From a virus, in IMG/VR virus record IMGVR_UViG_3300010160_000045, positions 1-64,000 of that record: a stretch of 64,000 nt of DNA; one strand, written 5' to 3'. The first letter of the stretch is position 1, and every line of letters starts with the position of its first letter. The notes under the pieces are model-generated. The model made no database searches and was not told where the DNA came from. It saw nothing but the letters and a program-made list of their open reading frames with translations. Of this stretch, positions 38,689 through 46,952 are shown piece after piece. Position numbers and translations under genes: made by a program.

Positions 38689-39079
38689 TCAATGCTATCT
38701 TTCGTATGTCGGTTGTGGTAGTTATTAGTCCTATCTTCTTCTGCTCGTCTGGACTTAACTTCATCTGTAGACCAACTATAGCCTCAGCCATGTCGGGTAT
38801 TTCCTTACTTATCTTTAACGCTGTTTCTGCCTTTGCCCTTGCTGCTGAGGAAATAGCCATAATAATTCTGTCAGAATTGTCAAACTCTGCATACTTACTA
38901 AAGTCCTCGTTTGTTTCTATGGTAAAAGGCTTCTCCTTTAACTCATTGCAGTAGGCTTGAAATTGTGAACTCAATGCCTCAAATCCTAAGTAATAAGGAC
39001 TGCTAAACATAGCCTCCACCTTTTCTCTCAACTCTACTGAGAGTTTCTTTAACTCCTTTACTTCTGCTTCGTTTAGCAT
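38678..39079 (-). CDS. Terminase small subunit candidate
   Basis: A 133-aa helical protein (EVKELKKLSVELREKVEAMF, KAETALKISKEIPDMAEAIV) immediately upstream of TerL, with an 11-bp overlap. Small terminase subunits are helical, of similar size and usually in this position. No clear DNA-binding HTH is seen, so the assignment is by position. Confidence 0.5.
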   Translation of the reverse strand: MLNEAEVKELKKLSVELREKVEAMFSSPYYLGFEALSSQFQAYCNELKEKPFTIETNEDFSKYAEFDNSDRIIMAISSAARAKAETALKISKEIPDMAEAIVGLQMKLSPDEQKKIGLITTTTDIRKIALNGE

Positions 39080-39324
39080 TTTACAAACATTTTTTGTTTA
39101 ACCAATCTTTCAAACTCACTTCTCTTAATGTCAAGTTCTTTCCCTAATTTACTTTGATGTTCAAGGTATTTTATTTCTGCTGCTTCAATGTACTTGAACT
39201 TTAAAATATCCTCATCTAACTTTACTTTTGACTGCTTTCCCTTAGCATCAGTTTTTATCTTATGTGTTTCTTTTGATAAAAACAATATTTTACTCTGGTC
39301 GTTTATGTTTTGATATGTGTGCAT
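39073..39324 (-). CDS. Small late protein, unknown
   Basis: An 83-aa Lys-rich helical protein (KFKYIEAAEIKYLEHQSKLG). It overlaps the next gene by 7 bp and directly abuts the stop of the 56-aa gene. No family recognised; operon context suggests a packaging accessory. Confidence 0.6.
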   Translation of the reverse strand: MHTYQNINDQSKILFLSKETHKIKTDAKGKQSKVKLDEDILKFKYIEAAEIKYLEHQSKLGKELDIKRSEFERLVKQKMFVKC

Positions 39325-39495
39325 TTAGCTATCAATCCTTACTGTTTCCCAAATAATTATTAACTCACCATCCATTTCCATTTCTTTTTTAAAGGATGGC
39401 GTTATATGACCGTTAGTGCTTAACTGCTGTACCACAATTGGGTCTGCCGCATCAATACCTACTATGTACTTTGTTTCTTTGTTTGGTGTTTCCAT
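39325..39495 (-). CDS. Small 56-aa protein, unknown
   Basis: An ATG at 39495 opens 56 codons (METPNKETKYIVGIDAADPI to ETVRIDS). The stop abuts the next ATG with no gap, the usual coupling here, and it fills an otherwise empty 188-bp stretch. The sequence is not low-complexity. Function unknown. Confidence 0.65.
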   Translation of the reverse strand: METPNKETKYIVGIDAADPIVVQQLSTNGHITPSFKKEMEMDGELIIIWETVRIDS

Positions 39496-39512
39496 TTGGT
39501 TTGTTTGTTAAG

Positions 39513-40205
39513 TTAGTTTACAAAAATACAATATTCTTCTGAATAAATGCCTAATTCAAGGTTAATCTGATTCCTAAGTTCAATTCTTTCCTCCAAATTA
39601 TACTCCTTTTCTGCTTTCTTTAGTCGGTTGGATATGCCGCAAGCCAATGAGTAAAACATTTGATATTCCTCTTGTGAGTATTTTGGAACGGGAGTTTGCT
39701 TTAATCCAATAACAAATAATAGGTAACTTCTGCCATACTCCCTTTCTAATCCCTCTTTCATTAAGGCATCATCATTTTGCCAATGGTTGCTTTGTGCTGA
39801 TTGTCTGTGAATGTTATGAGCGTTATATGTAAAATTCTTATTTGCTCCCGATGAAAATACATGACCTCCATGAAGTTGACCTGCGTTTATTTGCCTTGCT
39901 AAACATAACTGCCCTTTATCAATAAGCCTTACTATTTCGTTTATTTTTTGCTGCAATTTCTTTTTCCAATTAGTTACTTTGTCCTTTAACTCTTTGTCGG
40001 CTTTCTTCTCCTTATCCTTTACTTGCTTCTTTGCCTTCTCAATCTTCTTAGCTATTACCTTCTGACCTGCCTCCGTTTCTCTCAGCCACCTCGCATAATG
40101 ACTTTGGCTGATGTGCTTCTCCATACCCTTAGGTACAAACATCTCGCCACAAGGACATAGACAAGTTTTTTGCTTAGGAGTCTTTTGTTTTATTGTGGAG
40201 TTCAT
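39513..40205 (-). CDS. NinG-like nuclease with N-terminal zinc finger
   Basis: A 230-aa protein. Residues 15-36 (CLCPCGEMFVP and HISQSH) look like a zinc finger. A basic coiled coil follows, then residues 105-150 (INAGQLHGGHVFSSGANKNF, NAHNIHRQS, NHWQNDDALM) match the NinG/Rap fold, a His-Me-finger nuclease with HGGH as the HNH-like core. The usual Cys residues around CxxCN are absent (SAQSNH). NinG-type proteins aid Holliday-junction or branched-DNA processing, here perhaps before packaging. It is coupled by 1 bp to the metallophosphoesterase. Confidence 0.7.
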   Translation of the reverse strand: MNSTIKQKTPKQKTCLCPCGEMFVPKGMEKHISQSHYARWLRETEAGQKVIAKKIEKAKKQVKDKEKKADKELKDKVTNWKKKLQQKINEIVRLIDKGQLCLARQINAGQLHGGHVFSSGANKNFTYNAHNIHRQSAQSNHWQNDDALMKEGLEREYGRSYLLFVIGLKQTPVPKYSQEEYQMFYSLACGISNRLKKAEKEYNLEERIELRNQINLELGIYSEEYCIFVN

Positions 40206-41428
40206 TACTTACATCTTATTGCTAACTTAGTTGTAAACCCATGCTTGCTGTCTAACATCTTAAAACCCTGCATAGGCTCTTCGGGTAACGCCTTTATATA
40301 CATTGCGTATGTACCAAATCCTATACCGCTTCCGTTTACCAAGCAGTCCTTAGTTGCCTCCCAAAATTGATGGTAGTGACCCATAAAGTTATAGTCTGCC
40401 TGTATCTGTTGATTCATCTTACCTATCGCCTTTATCAAAGGTATTGTCAATCCTCCAATCCCTCCATTGAACTTGATTGAGTCACCGTGGAATGTTCTTA
40501 TTACCTTGTCAAACATTTTTAGGTAGTTAAACTCTCCATTGGCAATGATAAAGGTAAACATCTTGTCGTTGCTGAAGTAGTCTGCTATGTCTTGGTACAT
40601 CATCCACTCGTAGGAGTTTTTGTAGCCACTCGATATCCTTGGTCTTTGTGTTGTCCTACCGTGGTTACCATAGTTACACGCTACTGTTATCTTCTTAAAC
40701 TTTCCGTGCCTCTTGTAGAAGTTTAATGCTGTGATTATCTTCTCCTTTGCAAACCTTGTGGCTTGTGTTGGACTTAAATAGTTATTCTCTACCAACTCCT
40801 CGTGTATGTATCCTGTTATGAAGTCACCTCCTAACCAAATTACTACCTGCTCAATGTCTGTAGTGTGTCTTTCCTTTGCTACAAGCTTTAAAGAGTTTTG
40901 AATGCACTTGCTCCACCTCTCTGCCGCTATCTCTAAGTTGTACTCGTTCAGTCCGTTGATGGTGTGCGCCTCTACCTTTTCCTCAAAGTGCCAGTCAGAT
41001 AACGATATGATAGGAACACCCTCGTGCTTGTCGTGCTGACTTAACAATGGCTCTATTTCGTTTATTTGTACTTCTTCTTTTATCTGAACTAAAGCGTCAA
41101 ACCTTAGATTTGCCATTTCTAACTCCTTTAAAGATGCTTCGTACTTCTTCTTGTACTCGCTATGCTCTGCCTTTATTCGTATTAACTTTAAGTCGTCCTT
41201 TATTATCTCCTCAACTGCCTTTTTTACTTTTTCTACCTTTGGAATTTCTTTTTTCTCAGACTTTCTTTTCATCTCAACATTCCACATCCAAATGTAGTTC
41301 TTAAAAGAAATATCACGCAGGTAGCTTTTTCTTTTTTTGTATTTTTTTAGAAAAAAATTCATGTCCAAAGGCTCTTTCATTGACAACAAGTCTTGCTCTA
41401 CGTCAATTCTTAGTTGGCTTTTCTTCAT
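40205..41428 (-). CDS. Calcineurin-like metallophosphoesterase
   Basis: A 407-aa protein. Residues 1-135 form a charged helical N-terminus. The phosphoesterase motifs follow in order: SDWHF (about 144), GGD (about 201), GNHGR (about 254), an active-site His in FHGDS, and GHYH (about 351). These bind two metal ions. The family includes Mre11/SbcD nucleases and phage phosphatases. Pairing with a NinG-like nuclease upstream of terminase suggests processing of DNA before packaging. It starts 14 bases after a full -7 box. Substrate not determinable by eye. Confidence 0.85.
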   Translation of the reverse strand: MKKSQLRIDVEQDLLSMKEPLDMNFFLKKYKKRKSYLRDISFKNYIWMWNVEMKRKSEKKEIPKVEKVKKAVEEIIKDDLKLIRIKAEHSEYKKKYEASLKELEMANLRFDALVQIKEEVQINEIEPLLSQHDKHEGVPIISLSDWHFEEKVEAHTINGLNEYNLEIAAERWSKCIQNSLKLVAKERHTTDIEQVVIWLGGDFITGYIHEELVENNYLSPTQATRFAKEKIITALNFYKRHGKFKKITVACNYGNHGRTTQRPRISSGYKNSYEWMMYQDIADYFSNDKMFTFIIANGEFNYLKMFDKVIRTFHGDSIKFNGGIGGLTIPLIKAIGKMNQQIQADYNFMGHYHQFWEATKDCLVNGSGIGFGTYAMYIKALPEEPMQGFKMLDSKHGFTTKLAIRCK

Positions 41429-41441
41429 TTTACAGTTTTTT

Positions 41442-41469
41442 CAAAGTTACATTTAAACTCAATCGACAA
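41442..41469 (-). promoter_or_regulatory. Promoter of the metallophosphoesterase/packaging operon
   Basis: Minus-strand -7 TAACTTTG (41442-41449) with TTG 17 bases upstream (41467-41469). The ATG at 41428 lies about 14 bases downstream. It can drive the phosphoesterase, NinG-like, TerS candidate, TerL and portal genes. Confidence 0.7.
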
Positions 41470-41485
41470 TGTTAATAATTAATTA

Positions 41486-41710
41486 TCATTTATCCAAAAA
41501 TATTCCATTGTCGTGCAATAAATCAAAAAACTTACTTTGATAGCCTTCCGTTAATTCAATTTCTTTTTCAGTAAGGTTTCCATTGTACTTCAACTCATCT
41601 CTAAAAAGTTGTTTTATATCCCACAAAACTTCATACATAGCACCTGCCTTTACTGCAATTTCAAAAATTTCCCTTTCCTCTGGTAAATTAAATTTTAGTG
41701 TCGCTTCCAT
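41486..41710 (-). CDS. Small acidic protein common in Bacteroidota phages
   Basis: A 74-aa protein; MEATLKFNLPEEREIFEIAV and LWDIKQLFRDELKY recall small phage proteins often encoded near replication or packaging genes. Function unknown. It is the first leftward gene after the divergent control region, preceded by TATATTTG at 41766-41773. Confidence 0.7.
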   Translation of the reverse strand: MEATLKFNLPEEREIFEIAVKAGAMYEVLWDIKQLFRDELKYNGNLTEKEIELTEGYQSKFFDLLHDNGIFLDK

Positions 41711-41765
41711 CGTTCATTAAATTAGTTTTTAGCTGTTAACGTATTATTTTTAATACATATTTCTG

Positions 41766-41773
41766 CAAATATA
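41766..41773 (-). promoter_or_regulatory. Leftward -7 box TATATTTG in the divergent region
   Basis: TATATTTG on the minus strand matches the consensus; the -33 is weak. The start codon at 41710 is about 55 bases downstream, and the AT-rich palindrome at 41741-41760 lies between them. Confidence 0.55.
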
Positions 41774-41840
41774 AATCCTTTATTTGATATCGGAATAAAG
41801 AATAATCTATTTAGATTGAATATAAATAGTTGAAATATAT

Positions 41841-41871
41841 TTTGTAGTTCGGAAAATTGTTTTTATGTTTG
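41841..41871 (+). promoter_or_regulatory. Main rightward promoter
   Basis: TTTG (41841-41844), 19 bases, TATGTTTG (41864-41871): one of the best Bacteroidota promoters in the window. It drives the zinc-ribbon, loader and primase-helicase genes through a leader of about 90 bases. Confidence 0.82.
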
Positions 41872-41883
41872 CAGCGGATTAGG

Positions 41884-41941
41884 GTCAGAGCTAACCAATA
41901 TAAAAATATTAATAAAATAGCTGTTATTTGAAACCTCTGAC
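41884..41941 (+). promoter_or_regulatory. Leader hairpin before the replication genes
   Basis: GTCAGAG (41884-41890) is complementary to CTCTGAC (41935-41941), closing a 44-base loop within the 5' leader. The pairing would bring the promoter-proximal end close to the start codon at 41967. Regulatory use is inferred. Confidence 0.4.
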
Positions 41942-41966
41942 TTTCATCTAACGGCATTTTTACTTT

Positions 41967-42245
41967 ATGGAAACAATAGTTTGCAAAAAATGTGGGGCAG
42001 AGAATGACTACTCTACAGAATTAAAAAATGGACAAAATGTAGCAACCTGCAACAACTGTCAATCATTCATCAAGAATATATCGTATTCTAAACCTAAGTT
42101 TTATTTTGGTCAATACAAAGGCACTTTGATAGCCGATTGTGTTGACCTTGGTTATTTAGAGTGGTTTTTGGGAAACACAAATCCAAAGGCAAACATTAAG
42201 ACTGCTTGTGTAGATAGAATAGAAACTTTAAAATCTAATATCTAA
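41967..42245 (+). CDS. Zinc-ribbon protein with DUF3820-like tail
   Basis: A 92-aa protein. CKKC and CNNC in the first 32 residues form a zinc ribbon. The C-terminal part (FYFGQYKGTLIADC, DLGYLEWFLGNT) follows the pattern of DUF3820-type domains found with exonucleases (FGKYKG--I, YL-W-L). It is the first gene of the replication operon and lies 5 bp before the loader gene. It may bind DNA or a replication partner; role inferred. Confidence 0.7.
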   Translation: METIVCKKCGAENDYSTELKNGQNVATCNNCQSFIKNISYSKPKFYFGQYKGTLIADCVDLGYLEWFLGNTNPKANIKTACVDRIETLKSNI

Positions 42246-42250
42246 TCAAT

Positions 42251-43054
42251 ATGGCTGCAAACTTCCCCTACTTTAAATTTACAGCAACAGAGTGGTTGAC
42301 TGGAGATATTATCTACGAAGATTACGAACTTCAAGGTATTTTTATAAATGTTTGTGCCATTTATTGGAACAGAGATGGCAAAATAACTTTTGATGAAATG
42401 AAAAAGCGAATTAAAAGCGAACGGTTAGCGGAATTAAGCGGTGGCTTTTTTTCGGTTTCTGATGGGTTAATTTCAATAGCTTTTTTAGACGAGCAATTAA
42501 TAACTGCAAAACACGTTTCTAAAATTAATTCAAAAAATGGCAAAAAAGGAGGTCGTCCAAAAGCCTTGATACCATTGGAGGAAAAAGCGGTCGGTTTAAT
42601 TCCGTTTAACGAAACGATAACGAAAAAAAGCAATAAAGAAGAAGAAGAAGAAAAAGAAGAAGAAGAAGAAGTAGAAAATGTACATACACTTTCACCTTCG
42701 GTTAAGCCATCAATCTCTCAAAGTAAAATTGATAGGTTCAACCACTACTCATCTTGGGCGGCTGAAAATTCTCCAAAATTGTTAAAAATAAAAAAACCTC
42801 TTACCGCCACGCAACTTTCGGAGATAAGAAGCAAGTATTCTGCCGAGCAGTTCAAGGAAGTTTGTTTTGCAATGGAGGCAAAAAAGGATTTTTTAAGCAA
42901 GTATGATAACTTAAATCTGACAATGAGAAGCTGGCTAAAGCGTCAATTCGGAGATGGGGGAAGTAGTGAGCCACCACCAAAAATTCCATTGCAAAAAGGT
43001 ATTCAGATGCCAAAATTAGTAACCCCAGTAGTTAATTTCGAGGATGCGATATGA
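42251..43054 (+). CDS. Replication initiation / helicase loader candidate
   Basis: A 267-aa protein. The N-terminal 100 residues (YFKFTATEWLTGDIIYEDYE, LQGIFINVCAIYWNRDG) resemble the winged-helix N-terminus of phage replication organisers (Lin1244/DnaD-like or DUF1376-like). A poly-Glu/Lys linker at about 130-145 separates a C-terminal helical domain (YSAEQFKEVCFAMEAKKDFL, MRSWLKRQF), as in primosomal loaders. It overlaps the primase-helicase by 4 bp, which supports a shared role: opening the origin and loading the helicase. Confidence 0.65.
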   Translation: MAANFPYFKFTATEWLTGDIIYEDYELQGIFINVCAIYWNRDGKITFDEMKKRIKSERLAELSGGFFSVSDGLISIAFLDEQLITAKHVSKINSKNGKKGGRPKALIPLEEKAVGLIPFNETITKKSNKEEEEEKEEEEEVENVHTLSPSVKPSISQSKIDRFNHYSSWAAENSPKLLKIKKPLTATQLSEIRSKYSAEQFKEVCFAMEAKKDFLSKYDNLNLTMRSWLKRQFGDGGSSEPPPKIPLQKGIQMPKLVTPVVNFEDAI

Positions 43055-45057
43055 TACAAACAGCAAAAGAGTACTACCAAAGCGGATTGAGTATAATCCC
43101 GATAGGAGAAAAGAAACTACCGATAGGCAGTTGGAAGAAGAACCAAACAGAATTGATTGAGCCAAGTTTCAGCAGTTGCATCGGCATAGGAATTGTTTGT
43201 GGAAAGGTTAGCGGTGGTGTTGAGTGCATTGACATTGACAGCAAGTATGACCTAACAGGAAACTTGTTTGACAACTACAAAAATCTGATAAACGAGCTTG
43301 ATAAAAACCTACTGAAGAAGCTTGTAGTCCAGTCTACTCCAAGCGGAGGCTATCATTTTGTTTATCGTTGTGAAACCATTGAGGGAAATAAAAAACTTGC
43401 CAACAGGCACACCACAGAAGCAGAAAAGGCAGAGAATCCAAAGGATAAAATCAGGGTTTTAATCGAAACTCGTGGTGAGGGAGGTTATTTTATGGTCACT
43501 CCGAGCAATGGCTACAAGGTGATTTATGGCGACTTAAATCAAATATCGATTTTAAGCGCATTAGAGAGAGAAATTTTGTTCGTGTGTGCAAGAACACTCA
43601 ACGAGGTATTTGAAGCTGCCACAGTTAACAAAACACAGCAAAAAACGCTATTAGATAACGTGTCACCATTTGATGATTGGAATAATCGTGGAGATGTGCT
43701 AAGTTTTTTAGAAATGGAGGGTTGGGTTGTAAAGTTAAGAAACGGTGCTAAGAATTTATTGCTAAGACCACAAGGGACAGGAATGTGGAGTGCTGATTGG
43801 AACGAAGAAAAGAGAATATTCTATGTTTTTACATCTTCTTCTGAATTTAGCCAAGACAGAGGGTATAATGCAACACAAGTTTTAGCAAAGTTAAAGTTCA
43901 ATGATGATTTTTCTGAATGTGCTAAGTGGTTATTGAAGGAGGGTTACGGAAGTTTTACTCCAGAAAATAGTAAGTTTGACAATAAGCAAAAAAAAGAGCC
44001 TGAATACCTAAACAAGACAGAGATAAACCTTGAAGATGATAACTTTGACTTTCTTGCAACAAAGGAAGACTGCGATACATTTATCAATCAAAAAATAGAT
44101 GGAACTTTTAAGATAGCAGACAGCACAGGCTTTGAAAAATTAGACGAGTATTGGAGATTTAAAGATGCTTCTTTGGATATGGTTTTAGGACACGACAATA
44201 CTGGAAAGTCTGTATTAACTTGGTTTCTTGCTGTGCTTGATTGCTACTTTAACAACAAAAGCTACATAGTTTTTGCAGGAGAGAACAATGTAGGTATGTT
44301 AAAATACAAATTAATGGAATTTTATGCCGCCAAACCTATTAAAAAAATGGGAGTTCTTGAAAGAGGCGAGGCAATGTCTTGGGTTGAGGAACACTTTGCC
44401 ATTATAAGAAACGATGTAGCTTATACTTACAAAGATATGCTTGCAATTGGTAAAAAGATGCTAAAGAAAAAGCATTACCACAGGTTTATTATTGAGCCAT
44501 ACAATGTTTTACATAAAGACAGCAACAATGAACATCAATATGACTACAAGGCTATGTTAGATATGAAACTGTTTATCACTCAAACAAAAATGGGTATAAC
44601 TTTAAACGTCCACGCTGCATCAGAGGCGTTAAGGAAGACCTACGGAAAGGAACACGAAGACTTTGGATATTCAATGCCGCCAAATAAAGCTGATGCGGAA
44701 GGCGGAGGAAAGTTCCCAAATAAAGCAGACAACTTTATGGTGGTTCATCGTATGGCAGACCACCCAGAAAAGTGGATGTGGACACAAATTCACGTTCAGA
44801 AGATAAAGGAAATGGAAACAGGAGGCAAGAGAACATTTAAGGACAGCCCTTTTAAGTTAAAACTGCAAATTGATGGTGCTGGCTTTGAGGATGAGTATGG
44901 ATTCAACCCAATAAGGGACAGAAGGATATTGCCTACCCAACAAACAATGCCACTTGAACCAACCATCAAGCCTAACGCAGACTTTGACAGACCAAGCATT
45001 CAAGTCAACAATGGAGGTTTTGTACCAAGAGAGATGACCGAAGACGAGCTGTTTTAA
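43051..45057 (+). CDS. Primase-helicase fusion (AEP primase plus RecA-like helicase)
   Basis: A 668-aa protein. Residues 1-190 match the bifunctional primase/polymerase domain (AKEYYQSGLSIIPIGEKKLP, the catalytic VECIDID, and TPSGGYHFVY). A linker is followed by a RecA/DnaB-like ATPase with Walker A GHDNTGKS near residue 380 and a likely Walker B FIIEPYN near 475. It would lay down primers and unwind the fork. It overlaps the loader gene by 4 bp and ends the first rightward operon. The -LPTQQTMPLEP tail is likely unstructured. Confidence 0.85.
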   Translation: MIQTAKEYYQSGLSIIPIGEKKLPIGSWKKNQTELIEPSFSSCIGIGIVCGKVSGGVECIDIDSKYDLTGNLFDNYKNLINELDKNLLKKLVVQSTPSGGYHFVYRCETIEGNKKLANRHTTEAEKAENPKDKIRVLIETRGEGGYFMVTPSNGYKVIYGDLNQISILSALEREILFVCARTLNEVFEAATVNKTQQKTLLDNVSPFDDWNNRGDVLSFLEMEGWVVKLRNGAKNLLLRPQGTGMWSADWNEEKRIFYVFTSSSEFSQDRGYNATQVLAKLKFNDDFSECAKWLLKEGYGSFTPENSKFDNKQKKEPEYLNKTEINLEDDNFDFLATKEDCDTFINQKIDGTFKIADSTGFEKLDEYWRFKDASLDMVLGHDNTGKSVLTWFLAVLDCYFNNKSYIVFAGENNVGMLKYKLMEFYAAKPIKKMGVLERGEAMSWVEEHFAIIRNDVAYTYKDMLAIGKKMLKKKHYHRFIIEPYNVLHKDSNNEHQYDYKAMLDMKLFITQTKMGITLNVHAASEALRKTYGKEHEDFGYSMPPNKADAEGGGKFPNKADNFMVVHRMADHPEKWMWTQIHVQKIKEMETGGKRTFKDSPFKLKLQIDGAGFEDEYGFNPIRDRRILPTQQTMPLEPTIKPNADFDRPSIQVNNGGFVPREMTEDELF

Positions 45058-45086
45058 TTTAAACTAATTCTAAATAACACAAACAG

Positions 45087-45118
45087 TTTGGATAATAAAA
45101 GTACAAACATTATTTTTG
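45087..45118 (+). promoter_or_regulatory. Promoter of the 45.1-46.2 kb small-gene operon
   Basis: TTTG (45087-45090), 20 bases, TATTTTTG (45111-45118). The expected start lies within a few bases of the ATG at 45123, so that ORF would be nearly leaderless. Confidence 0.78.
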
Positions 45119-45122
45119 TCCT

Positions 45123-45260
45123 ATGATATACTTCATTATTCTTTTAGCGATATTGATAGAGGCGATATTTTTACCTCGTTTAAAACACAGCAATGGGCAT
45201 CTGTTTTGCTTTTACGGAAGGATAGTAAATAAAAAACGTAAATATTTTAAAATATATTAA
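45123..45260 (+). CDS. 45-aa single-pass membrane peptide
   Basis: ATG at 45123; MIYFIILLAILIEAIFLP forms one transmembrane helix followed by a basic tail (RIVNKKRKYFKIY). The stop is 2 bp before the next ATG. Because the promoter sits directly before it, the mRNA would be nearly leaderless, so translation is uncertain. Confidence 0.5.
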   Translation: MIYFIILLAILIEAIFLPRLKHSNGHLFCFYGRIVNKKRKYFKIY

Positions 45261-45262
45261 CA

Positions 45263-45463
45263 ATGGACTGGAAAGAAATAGAAGAAGAATTTAAAGAAAA
45301 ATTTCAAAGTGCATTTTCGTATGTAGTTTTTTTATGGCTAAAGGAGCGTATCGAATCGGATATTAACGTATCGAATCGTATACCACCATTAACCGAAGAA
45401 GAAAGGAGTGAGTTCTACACAACAAATTTAACCGCAGATATAAAAGTTAACTATGGAAAGTAA
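45263..45463 (+). CDS. Small protein, unknown
   Basis: A 66-aa acidic helical protein (DWKEIEEEFKEKFQSAFSYV). It is the second gene of the operon driven from 45111. No family recognised. Confidence 0.55.
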   Translation: MDWKEIEEEFKEKFQSAFSYVVFLWLKERIESDINVSNRIPPLTEEERSEFYTTNLTADIKVNYGK

Positions 45464-45475
45464 ACTTGAAAATGT

Positions 45476-45736
45476 ATGAGACTTGTGCTGCCTATTATGT
45501 ATTGCAGGGAAGGTTCTATGGGTAAGATGAGCAGTTCTATACCATTAGAAAGTTCAGACTTTATAATTCATCACGCAATATTTTACAGCATAGACACAAT
45601 AGAAATGTTAAAAAATAATCCAGACCAATGTATAGTATCAAACTCCAGCGGAGAGTATAGAGTAGCATTATCAATGAAAGAAGTAGACAAAAAAATTATG
45701 CATCAAAGGAGGGCAATGTTTTATGGAGCAAATTAA
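45476..45736 (+). CDS. Small protein, unknown
   Basis: An 86-aa protein (SSIPLESSDFIIHHAIFYSI, SNSSGEYRVALSMKEVDKKI). It overlaps the next gene by 14 bp. Met15 or Met18 (MGKMSSS) could be the true start. Function unknown. Confidence 0.55.
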   Translation: MRLVLPIMYCREGSMGKMSSSIPLESSDFIIHHAIFYSIDTIEMLKNNPDQCIVSNSSGEYRVALSMKEVDKKIMHQRRAMFYGAN

Positions 45737-45962
45737 GAAACCTAAAGAGTGGAGAGAGTTTATGTTCCCCTACAGGCAAGTAAGAAAGGAGTTATTCTGC
45801 ACAGCGGTAAGGCAAAAGCTAAACCCAATGTACAGCAAGTTAGACATCATAGCTGGCATAAAAGAAATGGGCTACAACGAGGTTGAGGCTATGTACTACT
45901 ACAATGTTATTGAGGAGGTAAAGAGAGGTGGTCTAAAGGAAAGGAATGGAGAGGAAGATTGA
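45723..45962 (+). CDS. Small protein, unknown
   Basis: A 79-aa basic helical protein (PKEWREFMFPYRQVRKELFC). It overlaps the previous gene by 14 bp and the next by 17 bp, so translation is coupled. Function unknown. Confidence 0.55.
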   Translation: MEQIKKPKEWREFMFPYRQVRKELFCTAVRQKLNPMYSKLDIIAGIKEMGYNEVEAMYYYNVIEEVKRGGLKERNGEED

Positions 45963-46179
45963 CTTCACCTTAGCAGAACTAACAGATTTCTTTAGGGAGT
46001 TAAAGACACCAAAAGTAATTGAGAAGCATTTACTACGGACAATAGCAGCAACGAGAAAGGTAGGAATAAACAAGTTAGAGGAGATGGTAGGTCAGGAGGC
46101 AATAACAAGAGAGTTATACGAGAAGATTAAGTTAGCAGTAGAAAATCCACAATTAAAAATAGAAATAAAAGTTTTGTAA
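45946..46179 (+). CDS. Small protein, unknown
   Basis: A 77-aa helical protein (FTLAELTDFFRELKTPKVIE, IAATRKVGINKLEEMVGQEA). It is the last gene before the homing endonuclease. Its 3' end carries the left copy of the 20-bp direct repeat. Function unknown. Confidence 0.55.
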   Translation: MERKIDFTLAELTDFFRELKTPKVIEKHLLRTIAATRKVGINKLEEMVGQEAITRELYEKIKLAVENPQLKIEIKVL

Positions 46180-46202
46180 TTAAAAATTAATTTATATATT
46201 TG
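46173..46202 (+). promoter_or_regulatory. Promoter of the homing endonuclease gene
   Basis: TTTG (46173-46176), 18 bases, TATATTTG (46195-46202). The start codon at 46322 leaves a 115-base leader. The promoter lies inside the flanking repeats, as if carried with the gene. Confidence 0.72.
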
Positions 46203-46321
46203 CATCGCTTATTAATTACACTTTGAAAATTCAAATAAAAAAACATTCCCCGAAACTAAATGTAGTTACTCCTTACGGTGTGATTAATAAGCCATTTAGC
46301 GTAGGGGACTATATTTTTATT

Positions 46322-46945
46322 ATGGAAAATACAGAAGAAATTTGGAAGGATGTAGTTGGTTACGAAGGGCTATATCAAGTAAGCAATTTAGGCAGAGTGA
46401 TGTCTTTTAGAAAGAAATCAAACGGTTTATTAATTTTGCCTTCTTATCGAAGAAAGTATTTAGCAGTAAATATTTATATAAATGGCAGTGTAAAGAATTG
46501 TTCTGTTCATAGACTTGTTGCAATATCGTTTATCCCAAACCCATTAAACAAGTCACAGGTAAATCATATTGACGGAAACCCATCAAACAACAAACTTTCT
46601 AATTTAGAATGGTGTACTCATTCGGAAAATCAATTACATTCTTTTCATGTGTTAGGCAGAAAATCCAATCGACCTATGTTGGGTATAAAAGGTGAAAATA
46701 ACCCACTTTCTAAAAAGGTGTACCAATTTTCACTTAACGGTGTTCTTATTAATGAATTTGCATCAAGGGATTTAGCATTTCAATTTATTAAAAATAACAT
46801 AAACTCAGAAGCATGTATAAGTGCAATCGCAAACGCTTTAATAGGATTATCAAGACGTTCGTATGGTAACAAATGGTCTTACTCTCCTAATTTTTTAGAT
46901 ATTGATATATTATACAATAAAAAGAAAATTTACAATTTAAAATAG
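46322..46945 (+). CDS. HNH homing endonuclease (NUMOD4-HNH)
   Basis: A 207-aa protein. The N-terminal EEIWKDVVGYEGLYQVSNLG is a NUMOD4 DNA-binding motif. The HNH core is VHRLVAISFIPNPL then VNHIDGNPSNNKLSNLEW. A NUMOD1-like tail (KVYQFSLNGVLINEFAS) follows. The frame is open 33 codons upstream with a TTG, but MENTEEIW at 46322 is the usual start of this family. Such enzymes nick intronless target sites to spread themselves. It has its own promoter and flanking repeats. No interrupted neighbouring gene is obvious. Confidence 0.88.
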   Translation: MENTEEIWKDVVGYEGLYQVSNLGRVMSFRKKSNGLLILPSYRRKYLAVNIYINGSVKNCSVHRLVAISFIPNPLNKSQVNHIDGNPSNNKLSNLEWCTHSENQLHSFHVLGRKSNRPMLGIKGENNPLSKKVYQFSLNGVLINEFASRDLAFQFIKNNINSEACISAIANALIGLSRRSYGNKWSYSPNFLDIDILYNKKKIYNLK

Positions 46946-46952
46946 AAATAAA

